Of a stretch of 64,000 nucleotides of DNA, positions 53,143 to 62,655 are shown piece by piece (the stretch's first letter is position 1; each line of letters opens with the position of its first letter). The notes beneath the pieces were generated by a model. The model ran no database searches and was not told the origin of the DNA. It saw nothing but the letters and a program-made list of their open reading frames with translations. The stretch lies in assembly GCF_001039355.2 (NCBI RefSeq), contig NW_019775717.1, positions 175,675-239,674 on the forward strand, in the 5' to 3' direction. A program made the position numbers and the translations under genes. Source of the DNA: Lingula anatina (Eukaryota > Brachiopoda > Lingulata > Lingulida > Lingulidae).

Positions 53143-53334
53143 CCCTGCAAGCCCTCTTTGAAACAGACTTAATCAATGTCGGCAACAAGCCGAATGTTGT
53201 CTGAGCAACTCTCTTTGGTTCAAAAGCCGAGATCCGAACCAATTCTTCGTAGTCGATATCAGGACCAATACCAACGGCGTAAATAGCAATCCCCTCTGCT
53301 TTGGCCCTGATGGCTTCTTCCGTGCTGTTAAGAC
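53143..53334 (-). CDS. Multidomain collagen exon 6: second half of vWA domain
   Basis: 64 residues (355-418). Contains the late vWA strand (IAIYAVGIGPDIDYEEL) and ends at KRACRG. Acceptor tgcattttaag, donor GCAGGG|gtaggt, phase 1. It has no Met in a start position, so it is missed by simple start-to-stop scanning. Confidence 0.92.
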
Positions 53335-53626
53335 CTTAAAATGCATTTTTAAAACTGATCAAATTGAGCTGAACTGATACCGCGGCAGGTATCTATATAT
53401 AAGTGCAAACGAAAGACAAATAATAAAACCAGAATTAAAACAATTAAAAAGTATGAGATGTATTCAAAATCTGCTTTAACGCGTTTTTTTTTCGAACATA
53501 ATTTGTTTCGTTGACGTATATTGAAATTCTGAAACACAAAACACAGACACACAACTAGGCAAGCTGAAAACTAAGCTATTACATCTACCAGAGACAAAAA
53601 TTTCGCTAATAAAGATTTAGCATTAC

Positions 53627-54013
53627 CAATGTTAGTATTTCCATCGGTGAGAATAATTGCGATTTTGGGCGCGTCATTTCGAATCCCCGCCCTGTTTTGG
53701 GTCATCGTCTGCCTCATTAACCTTAAAGCATTCCCGGTGGCGGTGCACGCTTCCGCTTCCGGGGGACAGCTTGTGTAGAAAACTTCATCCACAGCCTCGA
53801 GCAGATCCTGCTTGTTGAGATACGTCTTCAGATCGAATTCCAGTTTTGTGGAAGCAGGCAATGCATAGGTTATCATTCCGGCGCGAACTGTTCCTATTTC
53901 CCAGCCATGTATGACTTCTTTCACGAAGGCCTTCATCTTTTCAAAATTTTCGTCAAGAACGCTGCTAGAAGCATCCAGAATAAACATCACGTCAGTTGGG
54001 TCGTCACATATGT
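53627..54013 (-). CDS. Multidomain collagen exon 5: vWA domain with intact MIDAS
   Basis: 129 residues (226-354). It starts CDDPTDVMFILDASSS; the metal-site motif DxSxS (residues 239-243), the Thr loop (ATGNAL) and the late Asp (ILTDGNT) are all present, so divalent-metal-dependent binding is possible. Acceptor cacgcctcttttcag, donor AACATTG|gtaatg, phase 1. Confidence 0.95.
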
Positions 54014-54197
54014 CTGAAAAGAGGCGTGGCAAAGACTGTTAACAGGACAAGACTAAATGATAAACTCAAACAAAAAAACCACTTAATAGTGCTAAAAAGG
54101 AAAAAGATATATACAAACCGACAATAAACAAATAAAAAATAAATAATTAATCACACAAACAAATAAATAAAAATGCACCTTCTGATTATAGTCTTAC

Positions 54198-54383
54198 CAA
54201 CAGAACAATTCCTGCTGCAGAGAGGAAAGTGAAGATCGTTCCCATTGTTGGTAAACTGGAACGCTAGCCTGTGATCAGTGGCACTGACGGCCCTGTTGCT
54301 GCCGCTGTAGCGAAGCACTAAAGAATCGCCCTTCTTCGGAGTACCGATACTTATTTTAGGGAGGTCCAAAACATCGACGGGAC
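54198..54383 (-). CDS. Multidomain collagen exon 4: end of the C-type-lectin-like region
   Basis: 62 residues (164-225). Ends with the paired Cys stretch LHFPLCSRNC, in the position where a C-type lectin domain has its last strand. Acceptor ttctttttcatag, donor TCTGTTG|gtaaga, phase 1. Confidence 0.85.
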
Positions 54384-54832
54384 CTATGAAAAAGAATTGG
54401 TTATCTTGTTTCTGTTGCTGTAGCTACCTATGCAAATGATTTCAGTGAGATTTTTTAAGTTTTAGGTTATTATGGTTGTTAAAAGGTTCTTCTATACGAA
54501 AATATTTGAATCTGAAAAAGTGGTTTTTGTAAAAAATTTGACATTCATACAGTATAGGGGTATCTTGAGCTCTATTAAAATGAAACACATCACGGTCACA
54601 AATGTTGTACTCATTATTTCCAACTGGAAACAATGGAGTATGGGACTAAAATGACCTGGCCATAGATGTATATTTGAATTCTGCATACTGGTAACTTCAG
54701 TGTTTGTAAGTATGGTTAGAAAATTACTTTAAACATAAAAAAATATCGTTTTGTAGGTCTTATAACCAATGGTCCAATCAACAGTATGTGCATGAGTAGG
54801 GCATGTATATAATTTTTCTAAATAGTTTGTAC

Positions 54833-54943
54833 CGCCATTCCACTTCACTCGAATTCTTTGTCCGCCATTTAACACTTGTTCTACAACCCCTCCTGTCCAG
54901 AAAGTGATGGGTTGCGTGAATCGAGGAAAAGGATCCACATATC
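54833..54943 (-). CDS. Multidomain collagen exon 3: middle of the C-type-lectin-like region
   Basis: 37 residues (127-163) with ITFWTGGVVE, which fits the WIG-type core strand of a C-type lectin domain, and IRVKWNG. Acceptor cttccatttgtag; the donor AATGGCG|gtacaa is weak but is the only one that keeps phase 1 and frame. Confidence 0.8.
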
Positions 54944-55588
54944 CTACAAATGGAAGATAGGCATTTAAATTGGCAGTTGTTTTTGCTCTCTCTCTCATTA
55001 TGGTCGTACTAGTACGTGGAAGAGGCTCGTGAAATACGTTAACATAAAAGATGTACATGCTTATACACGTATAGTTATACATCAGTTTGGGATGGGTATA
55101 AAAAATACATGTATCAAAATACAAATCAAAAATACAAAATACATATATCACTTATGTTTTGTCAAATCATTAATGATAATCTGCTGCCCTGAATCTATTC
55201 GGGTTTGAAATTGTCCCATTTCGTAGATCTACATATATCGTGCAAATTTAAGCTGCACATACTGTATGTGTCATTTCAGACACAAAATACGTTAGAACTC
55301 AAATTAAAGTACTTGGTGGCGATATTTTTATTATGAAACGTACAAAGGGCATAGCGATATTTTCGTTAGGCCTACTACAAACATTTAGAACTATTTTAAT
55401 TACGTAATTATGACATTAAACGTCGCATTCAAGCGCAGGGTCGGATGGAGTAGTGATTCTTATGTAGAAAGCAATTGCTCTCTTTTCAAGGGAAATTCCC
55501 TTTTGGTGGAGAAAACCCCGTATAAGGTCCCTGTAAAGCCCCAACGAGTTCCTATACTAAAAGGCAATGTCCACAGGAAACCGCTTAC

Positions 55589-55855
55589 CTGCACCTTGGA
55601 TCCAGTGCTCCAGGTCCGACCAGCAACGGGGCGTGTCTTGCAGGCTGTAGATGAGGTTATCGACCAGTCTGCCACCTATTTCTGCGCAGTAGGACCGAGC
55701 CTCATTTCTGCTGATGAGATAGTTTCTCCCTTCCCTGGATCTGACCGAGCCTTCGTTGACCCTAAATGTCATACAACCCATGGGACATGTGTCGCTCACT
55801 GGCTCCCAGCGATGTTTGGCAGCGTCGTCCCCGCAACCGCAACGCAGGGACGCAC
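55589..55855 (-). CDS. Multidomain collagen exon 2: start of a divergent C-type lectin domain
   Basis: 89 residues (38-126). It has Cys pairs (LRCGCG, TCPMGC) and then ISRNEARSYCAEIGGRLVD, the helix-alpha-1 signature of C-type lectin domains. The calcium-site EPN/QPD and WND motifs are not evident. Acceptor ccataaaattacag, donor GGTGCAG|gtaagc, phase 1. Confidence 0.88.
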
Positions 55856-56352
55856 CTGTAATTTTATGGCTTATTTTTCATTTGAAATCCAGAGACCAAA
55901 ACTTATAATGTTAGGTTCTTCCAACAACAGCTAAAAATCAGAGTTACTACCATTTCAACGTTTCGTATCTCACAAGACACCTGCATGAATTTCTTTGCCA
56001 AAGAGACTCAATATGGCGGAAGGTTTTCACTTGCACTTAGTGACTTTAGAAAAGTGATGCATTCTCTTTCACATAGGGAGATGAAACTGAATGAAAACAT
56101 TGGATAAAAATATGCCCGTATTGAAAAGAAAGATGCATACCAATTATTTAACGTAACCTGAGTTATTAAGATAGGCCTATACTGTATAGTTCACAGGTAG
56201 AGAGAACTCACATGAAATATGCCTACTTTAGTACAAAACTTGTGCGGGTGTCGTCGTGAAGTAAAACTAGACGAGTAATTTGACAGCAAGGGCCACACAC
56301 ACATACACAGAAAAATCAGGCAAGCTTCATTATCAAAAACGTATTTACTTAC

Positions 56353-56464
56353 CACCAAGCTGTCTTTTATTTATATGATGAATAAAACTCTGCAGAGGGC
56401 TTGCGACCAGTGATGTCCAAAACAGCACAGTCACCACAGCTAAGAGGCTTTTTCTGCTTGCCAT
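56353..56464 (-). CDS. Multidomain collagen exon 1: signal peptide
   Basis: 37 codons plus one base. ATG at 56462-56464, then a signal peptide (MASRKSLLAVVTVLFWTSLV) and a dibasic site (NKRQ) that could be cut by a furin-like protease. Donor CTTGGTG|gtaagt, phase 1, matching exon 2. The frame stays open upstream through the AAT microsatellite into the adjacent LTR, where another in-frame ATG lies at 56594-56596. I prefer the inner ATG because it gives a normal signal peptide directly. Confidence 0.87.
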
Positions 56465-56483
56465 TGCTGTCTGCGTGATGCAC

Positions 56484-56513
<30 letters not shown>
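56484..56513. repeat. (AAT)n microsatellite between LTR and collagen start
   Basis: About ten AAT units. On the gene strand they read as a run of Leu in the frame of exon 1, so length changes would keep that frame. Confidence 0.95.
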
Positions 56514-56515
<2 letters not shown>

Positions 56516-56541
56516 TAACGAAAAATAAATAAAACATAAAA

Positions 56542-56546
56542 ATATG
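56542..56546. repeat. Target site duplication, left copy (ATATG)
   Basis: ATATG directly abuts the TG end of the left LTR and recurs at 60824-60828 next to the other LTR. Five bp fits the BEL/Pao integration footprint. Confidence 0.9.
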
Positions 56547-57131
56547 TGTGACGGGTGACACTTCAATACAAAAGAGAAGACTGTATTTGTACTCATACGG
56601 TTAGTTTATTGTCTCTTTACACAAACTTGTGTGAAGATACTCATGTGTGTATGGTTCAAATCTGTAAATAAAATAAAAGAAAAAATGCTTAAATAACTGA
56701 CAAAAAACCTAGAGCACATTATATATAGAAATAAAGAAACAAACAGATAAATAAATATTAATAAAGTGAATACATTAAATAATAAAGAAAAATGACACTT
56801 CTTTTGAATTATCCACGTGTCCACACCCAAATTTTACTGAGACTTTTAAATACCACAATGTATTTACCTAAAACTAATTTTCACTCAATATGAATTTGAT
56901 AGTAACAATGACAGTTGTTAAAAGCAAAGTACATGAAACTTACAATTTTTTTGTCCTCTTTTTGTATGACAAATTTCTATCTTCTTGGATGTCTGCATAA
57001 ACTCAACTGCTTGCACCTAAGCTGTCTGTCTAATCAACTACTCATGCTAAGTGGTAAGTGGCAGTGCCTATTATTAATAGGGGTGTGTGGACTATACTAT
57101 ATGGTAGGGGTGACAGGTTATGTCCTTTACA
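56547..57131 (-). repeat. 3' LTR of the BEL/Pao element
   Basis: 585 bp, LTR nearest to the collagen gene. On the minus strand it begins TGTAAAGG and ends GTCACA. A TATA-like stretch (catatagtatag) lies near its start, and an AATAAA (plus-strand TTTATT, about 56603-56612) near its end. An ATG at 56594-56596 is in frame with collagen exon 1. Confidence 0.93.
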
Positions 57132-57141
57132 CCGGCCCCTT
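57132..57141 (-). other. Candidate polypurine tract of the BEL/Pao element
   Basis: On the minus strand the bases before the 3' LTR read aaggggccgg, a short purine-rich run in the position of the plus-strand primer. Confidence 0.5.
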
Positions 57142-57552
57142 AAATGTGAGATTATAAATTGAACATTTACCTAATATACTTCTAAAGGACAGAACTTAAT
57201 TCTATGTATGAAGTACATTTTATAATATAAACATATCAGTTATATGGTACATCTAAAGTTAACCATACTCCTTAAATGTCAATCTTAAATACAGTCCACT
57301 GTTTAATTATTGTCACTTAATCAAATGTCCTTCATGGTAACCTCCATGAATTATTGTCCTCATTGATCTCTTTCCATTTCTTAAATGTCCTCCATGAATA
57401 TCCTTTTCCATGAATGAAATCCATTGTTATAACAGTCTCTGACTTTAACATAAAATGAATAATAACTGAAATTCAATTAACATATGTTATCATAGTCTCT
57501 GAACAGTCCATAATAAAACAAAAGTAATGAAACAGTCTCTAAAGTCTATAAA

Positions 57553-60138
57553 TCACACAGTTCTGCATTCTGTGACCTCTTCCAATAAGCACAACTTGGT
57601 TATGGGCCTAATCAAAGTTGTGTTGACAGTTTGTACTTCTGCAGATCTTACATGTCCATCTCTCCCTGGAAAAGTTTTAATGACTGTTGCAATTTGCCAC
57701 ATGTTCCTTGGAGTGTTATTGTCTGCAATTAAAACAACATCACCAATCTGTATATCACGTCTTACAGTCATCCACTTTTGTCTGCTTTGTAATAATGGCA
57801 AATATTCTCTCACCCAACGTTTCCAAAACAAATCAGCAAGGTACTGTATGTGACGCCATCTTTTACGACTGTACATATCTTCCTTCTGAAATCTACCAGG
57901 TGGAAGTGTTGGTCCTGAACGTAAAAGGAGCAAATGATTGGGTGATAGCGGTTCTGGATCTCTGGGATCATCTGAGACATATGTTAGTGGTCGACTGTTC
58001 ACTATGCTTTCCACTGTGCACATAAGTGTAGAGAGTCCTTCGTCATCTAAGGTCTGCTCTCTCATGACTCCACTTAATACCTTACGAATTGTCCTGATCT
58101 GTCTTTCCCATGATCCACCCATGTGTGAGGCGGCTGGTGGGTTAAAGTTCCACTTAATCTCTCTCTGTCTGAAAAATTCACCTAGTTTTGTTTGGTTCCA
58201 TCCCTGTACTGCTTCTTTCAGCTCCCTATCTGCACCTGTGAAGTTTGTGCCATTGTCTGAACTGATCTCCTTGGGCATGCCCCGTCGACTGATGAACCTC
58301 TGTAATGCATTTATGAATGAACTGGTGTCCAGTGAATGTGCTATCTCAATGTGAATAGCCCTGATGGTTAAACAAGTGAAAATGCACCCATATCGCTTCA
58401 TAAGTTTTCTGCCTTGTTTAACGTGAAATGGTCCAAAATAATCGACTCCTGTATATGTGAATGGCGGGTTTCCAGGTGTGACTCTGCTGGCAGGCAAATC
58501 GGCCATCTTCTGTGTGCTACAGGGAGATTGTCTTTTTCTACATGTGAAGCAATCATTAATTACTCTGCGTATAGCTGTTCTTGCTCCTAGTATCCAAAAT
58601 TGTTCCCTTGTCATTGATAAAACATATTCTCTACCTGAGTGACCTGAATCAATGTGGAACTGTCGGATCAGCAAATCAGCTATGTGATGTCTTGGTAATA
58701 TCATTTGATGTCTGGCGTCATGTGGTATTGGAGCTTGATTCAATCTTCCTCCTACTACAAGTACACCGTCTTCTGACAGCTGAGGGTCGAGACGATGCAG
58801 ATTTTTATGTCTCAATTTGGCATTGGTAGGGTCTGATTTCTTGAGTGCTGCTATTTCTTCGCTGAATGCTTGTCTCTGTACATATTTGATGATTTCAATA
58901 CTGGCTCTTTGTAACTCATCAACAGTAAGTGATCCACTGTCACAACTTGCATTGACCTGTACTTTAGCTTTTAGCCAGTTTTTGAAACGTAACCACCAAG
59001 CTACATCTCTTTTTAGTCTATACCACGAAGACTGCCTATGAAATATCTTGTCAACAGCCGTGTCTTCTGATCTCTGAGCCTGAGTCACATGTGAGGTAAC
59101 TTTCACTTCCAGAGCCATGTCGTTGTCTGCATGTAATGTGTCACCTGGTAAACTTGGCCACTGCTCTTCATTTTTCCGTAGGAAACTTGGTCCTTCTTTC
59201 CATCTCTTGTTATGGAGAAGTTGGTCTGCTGTTTGTCCCCTTGAAACGTCATCCGCTGGGTTGCTTTTGGAATCCACATAGTGCCACTGGTTCGGCTGTG
59301 AACCTTCTCTGATTACTGCCACTCGATTGGCGACGAAGGTCTTGTACCGATTGCCTTCATTGGTTATGTATCTCAGTACTGTTGCACTATCTGTCCAAAA
59401 AACAGACTCTGAAACTCTGAAGTCAATGTGCTTGAGTATCACGTGGTTTAATTTCACTGATAATGTCGCTGCCATTAACTCTAGTCTTGGTATTGTCACT
59501 TTCTTGATTGGTGCTAGTCTTGATTTGGCCATCAATAAACAACAATGTACTCTATCTTTGCAGACGGTGCGAAGATATGCTACTGTTCCATATGCTGTTT
59601 CTGATGCATCAGAAAAGAAATGTAAAGAATGATCAACTATGTCTGTGTCAACTGAGAATTTCACACATCTATTGATCTTCATTTCTTCGAGCTTTTTTAG
59701 GTTACTGTGCCATTCCAACCACTTCTCTCTCTCCTGGTCTGGTATTGGTTCATCCCACTGTAATTTCTGTCTGGTTAACTCTTGTAGGATCTTCTTTGCC
59801 TGCAAGATACATGGACTGGCAAAACCTAAGGGATCAAATATGCTGCTGACCATACTCAAAATACCTCTTCTGGNTTTTAACTTGATTTCCATCTCCTCCT
59901 TTTCTAGCTGCTGCTGTGCCTTCATTGCTGCTGCCTCTACTTCTAATAGTTTTCTTCTTGCTGCTAACCTGGCCCTCTCACTGCTGACTGATACTTTGGT
60001 TTTCCTGCTGCTAACATGACTACGGGCTATGGCTTTCTCCAGTTCATTTATTTGCTCTGCAGCACTGCTGTCTCTCACAGGGTGTTTGGACTCACTTTCA
60101 GGTTTTGGGGTTGACTCCTTTGTCTTCTTTGTCGACAT
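57553..60138 (-). CDS. BEL/Pao Gag-Pol polyprotein, internally deleted (861 codons with one ambiguous)
   Basis: Minus-strand frame starting at the ATG 60136-60138. Residues 1-88 are a charged, helical Gag N-terminus. Residue 89 is undetermined (base 59874). The frame then continues directly in the C-terminal part of BEL reverse transcriptase (SSIFDPLGFASP, about 90-160). RNase H follows with Asp177, Glu220, Asp250 and Asp296/297. Integrase has a zinc-binding His495-His500-Cys530-Cys533 region and a DDE triad at Asp566, Asp628 and Glu678. A C-terminal integrase-associated domain typical of BEL/Pao (about 755-850) closes the protein. Protease and the reverse transcriptase catalytic centre are absent, so this copy could not transpose alone, unless the missing part is an assembly loss at the N. 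Confidence 0.93.
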   Translation of the reverse strand: MSTKKTKESTPKPESESKHPVRDSSAAEQINELEKAIARSHVSSRKTKVSVSSERARLAARRKLLEVEAAAMKAQQQLEKEEMEIKLKXRRGILSMVSSIFDPLGFASPCILQAKKILQELTRQKLQWDEPIPDQEREKWLEWHSNLKKLEEMKINRCVKFSVDTDIVDHSLHFFSDASETAYGTVAYLRTVCKDRVHCCLLMAKSRLAPIKKVTIPRLELMAATLSVKLNHVILKHIDFRVSESVFWTDSATVLRYITNEGNRYKTFVANRVAVIREGSQPNQWHYVDSKSNPADDVSRGQTADQLLHNKRWKEGPSFLRKNEEQWPSLPGDTLHADNDMALEVKVTSHVTQAQRSEDTAVDKIFHRQSSWYRLKRDVAWWLRFKNWLKAKVQVNASCDSGSLTVDELQRASIEIIKYVQRQAFSEEIAALKKSDPTNAKLRHKNLHRLDPQLSEDGVLVVGGRLNQAPIPHDARHQMILPRHHIADLLIRQFHIDSGHSGREYVLSMTREQFWILGARTAIRRVINDCFTCRKRQSPCSTQKMADLPASRVTPGNPPFTYTGVDYFGPFHVKQGRKLMKRYGCIFTCLTIRAIHIEIAHSLDTSSFINALQRFISRRGMPKEISSDNGTNFTGADRELKEAVQGWNQTKLGEFFRQREIKWNFNPPAASHMGGSWERQIRTIRKVLSGVMREQTLDDEGLSTLMCTVESIVNSRPLTYVSDDPRDPEPLSPNHLLLLRSGPTLPPGRFQKEDMYSRKRWRHIQYLADLFWKRWVREYLPLLQSRQKWMTVRRDIQIGDVVLIADNNTPRNMWQIATVIKTFPGRDGHVRSAEVQTVNTTLIRPITKLCLLEEVTECRTV

Positions 60139-60238
60139 ACTGGTGTGACGTAAAAGTGTGACATAAGCTGACTTCTTTGTTGACTTGACTTGAATACACA
60201 GTCAGGTGACGCAGTAAAAAAATTATTTGAACTTGAAA

Positions 60239-60823
60239 TGTGACGGGTGACACTTCAATACAAAAGAGAAGACTGTATTTGTACTCATACGGTTAGTTTA
60301 TTGTCTCTTTACACAAACTTGTGTGAAGATACTCATGTGTGTATGGTTCAAATCTGTAAATAAAATAAAAGAAAAAATGCTTAAATAACTGACAAAAAAC
60401 CTAGAGCACATTATATATAGAAATAAAGAAACAAACAGATAAATAAATATTAATAAAGTGAATACATTAAATAATAAAGAAAAATGACACTTCTTTTGAA
60501 TTATCCACGTGTCCACACCCAAATTTTACTGAGACTTTTAAATACCACAATGTATTTACCTAAAACTAATTTTCACTCAATATGAATTTGATAGTAACAA
60601 TGACAGTTGTTAAAAACAAAGTACATGAAACTTACAATTTTTTTGTCCTCTTTTTGTATGACAAATTTCTATCTTCTTGGATGTCTGCATAAACTCAACT
60701 GCTTGCACCTAAGCTGTCTGTCTAATCAACTACTCATGCTAAGTGGTAAGTGGCAGTGCCTATTATTAATAGGGGTGTGTGGACTATACTATATGGTAGG
60801 GGTGACAGGTTATGTCCTTTACA
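60239..60823 (-). repeat. 5' LTR of the BEL/Pao element
   Basis: 585 bp; one mismatch with the other LTR. The primer-binding site next to it (minus strand, starting tttcaagttcaaat) does not begin with the usual TGG, so the priming tRNA could not be assigned. Confidence 0.93.
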
Positions 60824-60828
60824 ATATG
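60824..60828. repeat. Target site duplication, right copy (ATATG)
   Basis: Matches 56542-56546 exactly. Confidence 0.9.
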
Positions 60829-60893
60829 GAAAATTCAAGTTGATATAATTTAATGCCTCTAAGACGGAATACATATATTACTTTAGGAGGCGA

Positions 60894-61105
60894 CTGTGAC
60901 GACCCGATATGTCCGACAGGCCAGGTATGTCCTACGACCAGAGAACAGGCCATGTGTTTGACAAAAAAGAGCCAGATGTGTCCGACAGGCCTGATATGTC
61001 CGACAAAAAAGAGCCAGATGTGTCCGACAGGCCTGATATGTCCGACAAAAAAGAGCCAGTTGTGTCCGACATATCTGGCCTGTCGGACATATCGGGTTGT
61101 CACAG
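60894..61105. mobile_element. Foldback element with 31-bp inverted ends and internal tandem repeats
   Basis: The ends ctgtgac..acccgatatgtcc and their complement pair over 31 bp with one mismatch. Inside are two to three units of about 42 bp (gagccagatgtgtccgacag type followed by gcctgatatgtccgacaaaa). The total is 212 bp. Open frames on both strands are products of the repeat. It looks like a non-autonomous transposon or a satellite-like foldback. Confidence 0.8.
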
Positions 61106-62626
61106 GCAACGAAAGTAGGATGCAAGCAACTCCCTTTTCCAAAATGGCGAATTCAGCCTACCTGTATATTTTTAGCAAAGGGACAGACAAGTGTGATCAA
61201 TGCCCCCCCCTCCCCCGCGGTCATTGCAAAATTCTCCAAACTGCACCGAAGGACAATAGTTATTTCTTCTTGTTTTTATGTATACATATCCTCTCTATTA
61301 CATCCATTACACTCCATTAACGGTTCTTTTTCACGAAACCATACCAATACGTTTCCTTTTAGAAAACCTGTGCCATGTAGGCCTATCATGTTTAAGGGCA
61401 CGTTTCATCAAGTCATGAAATCACCACACCTGCGTAACAATTGCATTTTTATGCCAATGAAAAAGAAAGTTTTACATGTCACCATCCTACGCAAATGAAG
61501 AAATATGGGCTTGTAACACAATTGATCACCGGCAGCCAACTAGAAAATTATAGGCGTTTTAGGGAAATGCGTTAATTATATTTGGTAAACACTAAATCGC
61601 CATTTTCAGTCCCTGTAATTTACTTTAAGTGTCTTTTTGGCAGATGCATTCACCACTGCTTAGTCCTAAAATACTCCATACCTCAGGTTTTAGAGTATCG
61701 TACCGTAGTGTTAAATGAACGTACCTTCTTTCCAGGCCACAAACAAACGTAAGCCTAATTGAAACACTGGGCAACTAAGCAGGCTTAAGGAGGAATATCT
61801 TTTGACTTGAAGTTCGGCCAACATAACGTTTTTCAGTTTAGTCAAGTAAAAGACGTTTTTGTAGCCTGTGCGCTGCGCTGTTCAAAATGTACCAACCGTC
61901 GTAAACAATGTAAAAAAACGTATTGAACTAAATTGCATTTTCATCTATCATTCTGGGTAGTGCATGATGTGGGTATGCTTTTAGCAGTGAAGTGTATGTT
62001 GCAGCTTCAACATACCTGTATACCCCGTATATGCTGTGAGTGAACACTTTCTTTAAATGAAGGTCGTAGCATATGGAAGTATAAAGAACATTCGACTGTC
62101 TACAAAAGCCGGCTGGTCTTACTAGCACTTTGGTGTTTTCAGTTTTGGGCGTCCAGCATGTATTATACAAGGGCCACCCCTTGTATTTTATAGGATTATT
62201 GTATAGGTATATTGTATAGGATTATTTGATAGGGGGTGTTTTTTTTTTTCAGGAATGACAGGCCTCAGATGGGAAGCAGTTCCACGCCCCCTTGGCTACT
62301 CATGGGCCCCGAAAAATGTTGGTGTTTTGGAGGGCAAACAATGGCATTTGGTACGGCATTTGGACCTATGATGCAGCTTGTCAAAATTCTCTTTTTTCTG
62401 TTTTTTTTTTTCAAATACCGCAAGGGGGTCAGGATTTCCTGTCCCCAACCCCCTATAATTCTGCCTCTGAATATTCAGACGGAGATGATGCATGTAAGAG
62501 TTTCCTTCCGTTCTATCTCTGTGTCTCGTTGTTTTATTTTGCTATGGTCCGTGCATTCAAATATTCGAATCCTTTAATATTTCTATTGATAACATATCAA
62601 AATATTTCATATTAATATCCATGTAT

Positions 62627-62655
62627 GATATTGATATAATATATCAATATCATAT
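62627..62655. repeat. AT-rich perfect palindrome
   Basis: The core gatattgatat-aat-atatcaatatc reads the same on both strands; catgtat and atccatg words extend the symmetry imperfectly. Confidence 0.8.

Larger units (their letters stand above)
43396..56464 (-). other. Gene span: multidomain collagen (CTLD-vWA-SUEL-like-EGF6-collagen), 18 coding exons
   Basis: I assembled the model by reading splice sites and phase: 18 exons, 5244 coding bases, 1747 residues. Order: signal peptide and dibasic site (1-37), divergent C-type lectin domain (about 38-225), vWA with intact MIDAS (226-418), short linker, SUEL/galactose-binding-lectin-like domain (431-517), six EGF domains (518-759), collagen helix (about 777-1489), Cys-containing C-terminal region (1490-1747). 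Every intron is phase 1 except the last, which is phase 0, so each module could be skipped or shuffled without breaking the frame. It is a secreted matrix protein; vWA, lectin and EGF modules suggest binding to other matrix proteins or glycans. I do not know a named gene with this architecture. A shell or cuticle matrix role is inference only. Confidence 0.9.
56547..60823 (-). mobile_element. BEL/Pao LTR retrotransposon, recent, internally deleted
   Basis: 4277 bp, flanked by ATATG duplications, with 585-bp LTRs (left 56547-57131, right 60239-60823) that start TG, end CA and differ at one position (G at about 56924 against A in the other copy). Because the polyprotein is on the minus strand, the right LTR is the 5' LTR. 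The internal region is only 3107 bp, much shorter than complete BEL elements: Gag after its first 88 codons, the protease and most of the reverse transcriptase are missing, and the junction carries a single undetermined base (59874). The near-identical LTRs and intact duplication indicate a young insertion. It sits 82 bp upstream of the collagen start in the same orientation. Confidence 0.95.

Noticed and set aside
60853-61320. Open frames on both strands with repeated Cys-Pro-Thr-Gly motifs
   Set aside because: They are translations of the 42-bp tandem units inside the foldback at 60894-61105, not a Cys-rich protein.
62236-62577. Possible exon after a long pyrimidine tract ending in cag
   Set aside because: The frame after the acceptor-like site has no recognisable domain, and no partner donor or neighbouring exon was found.
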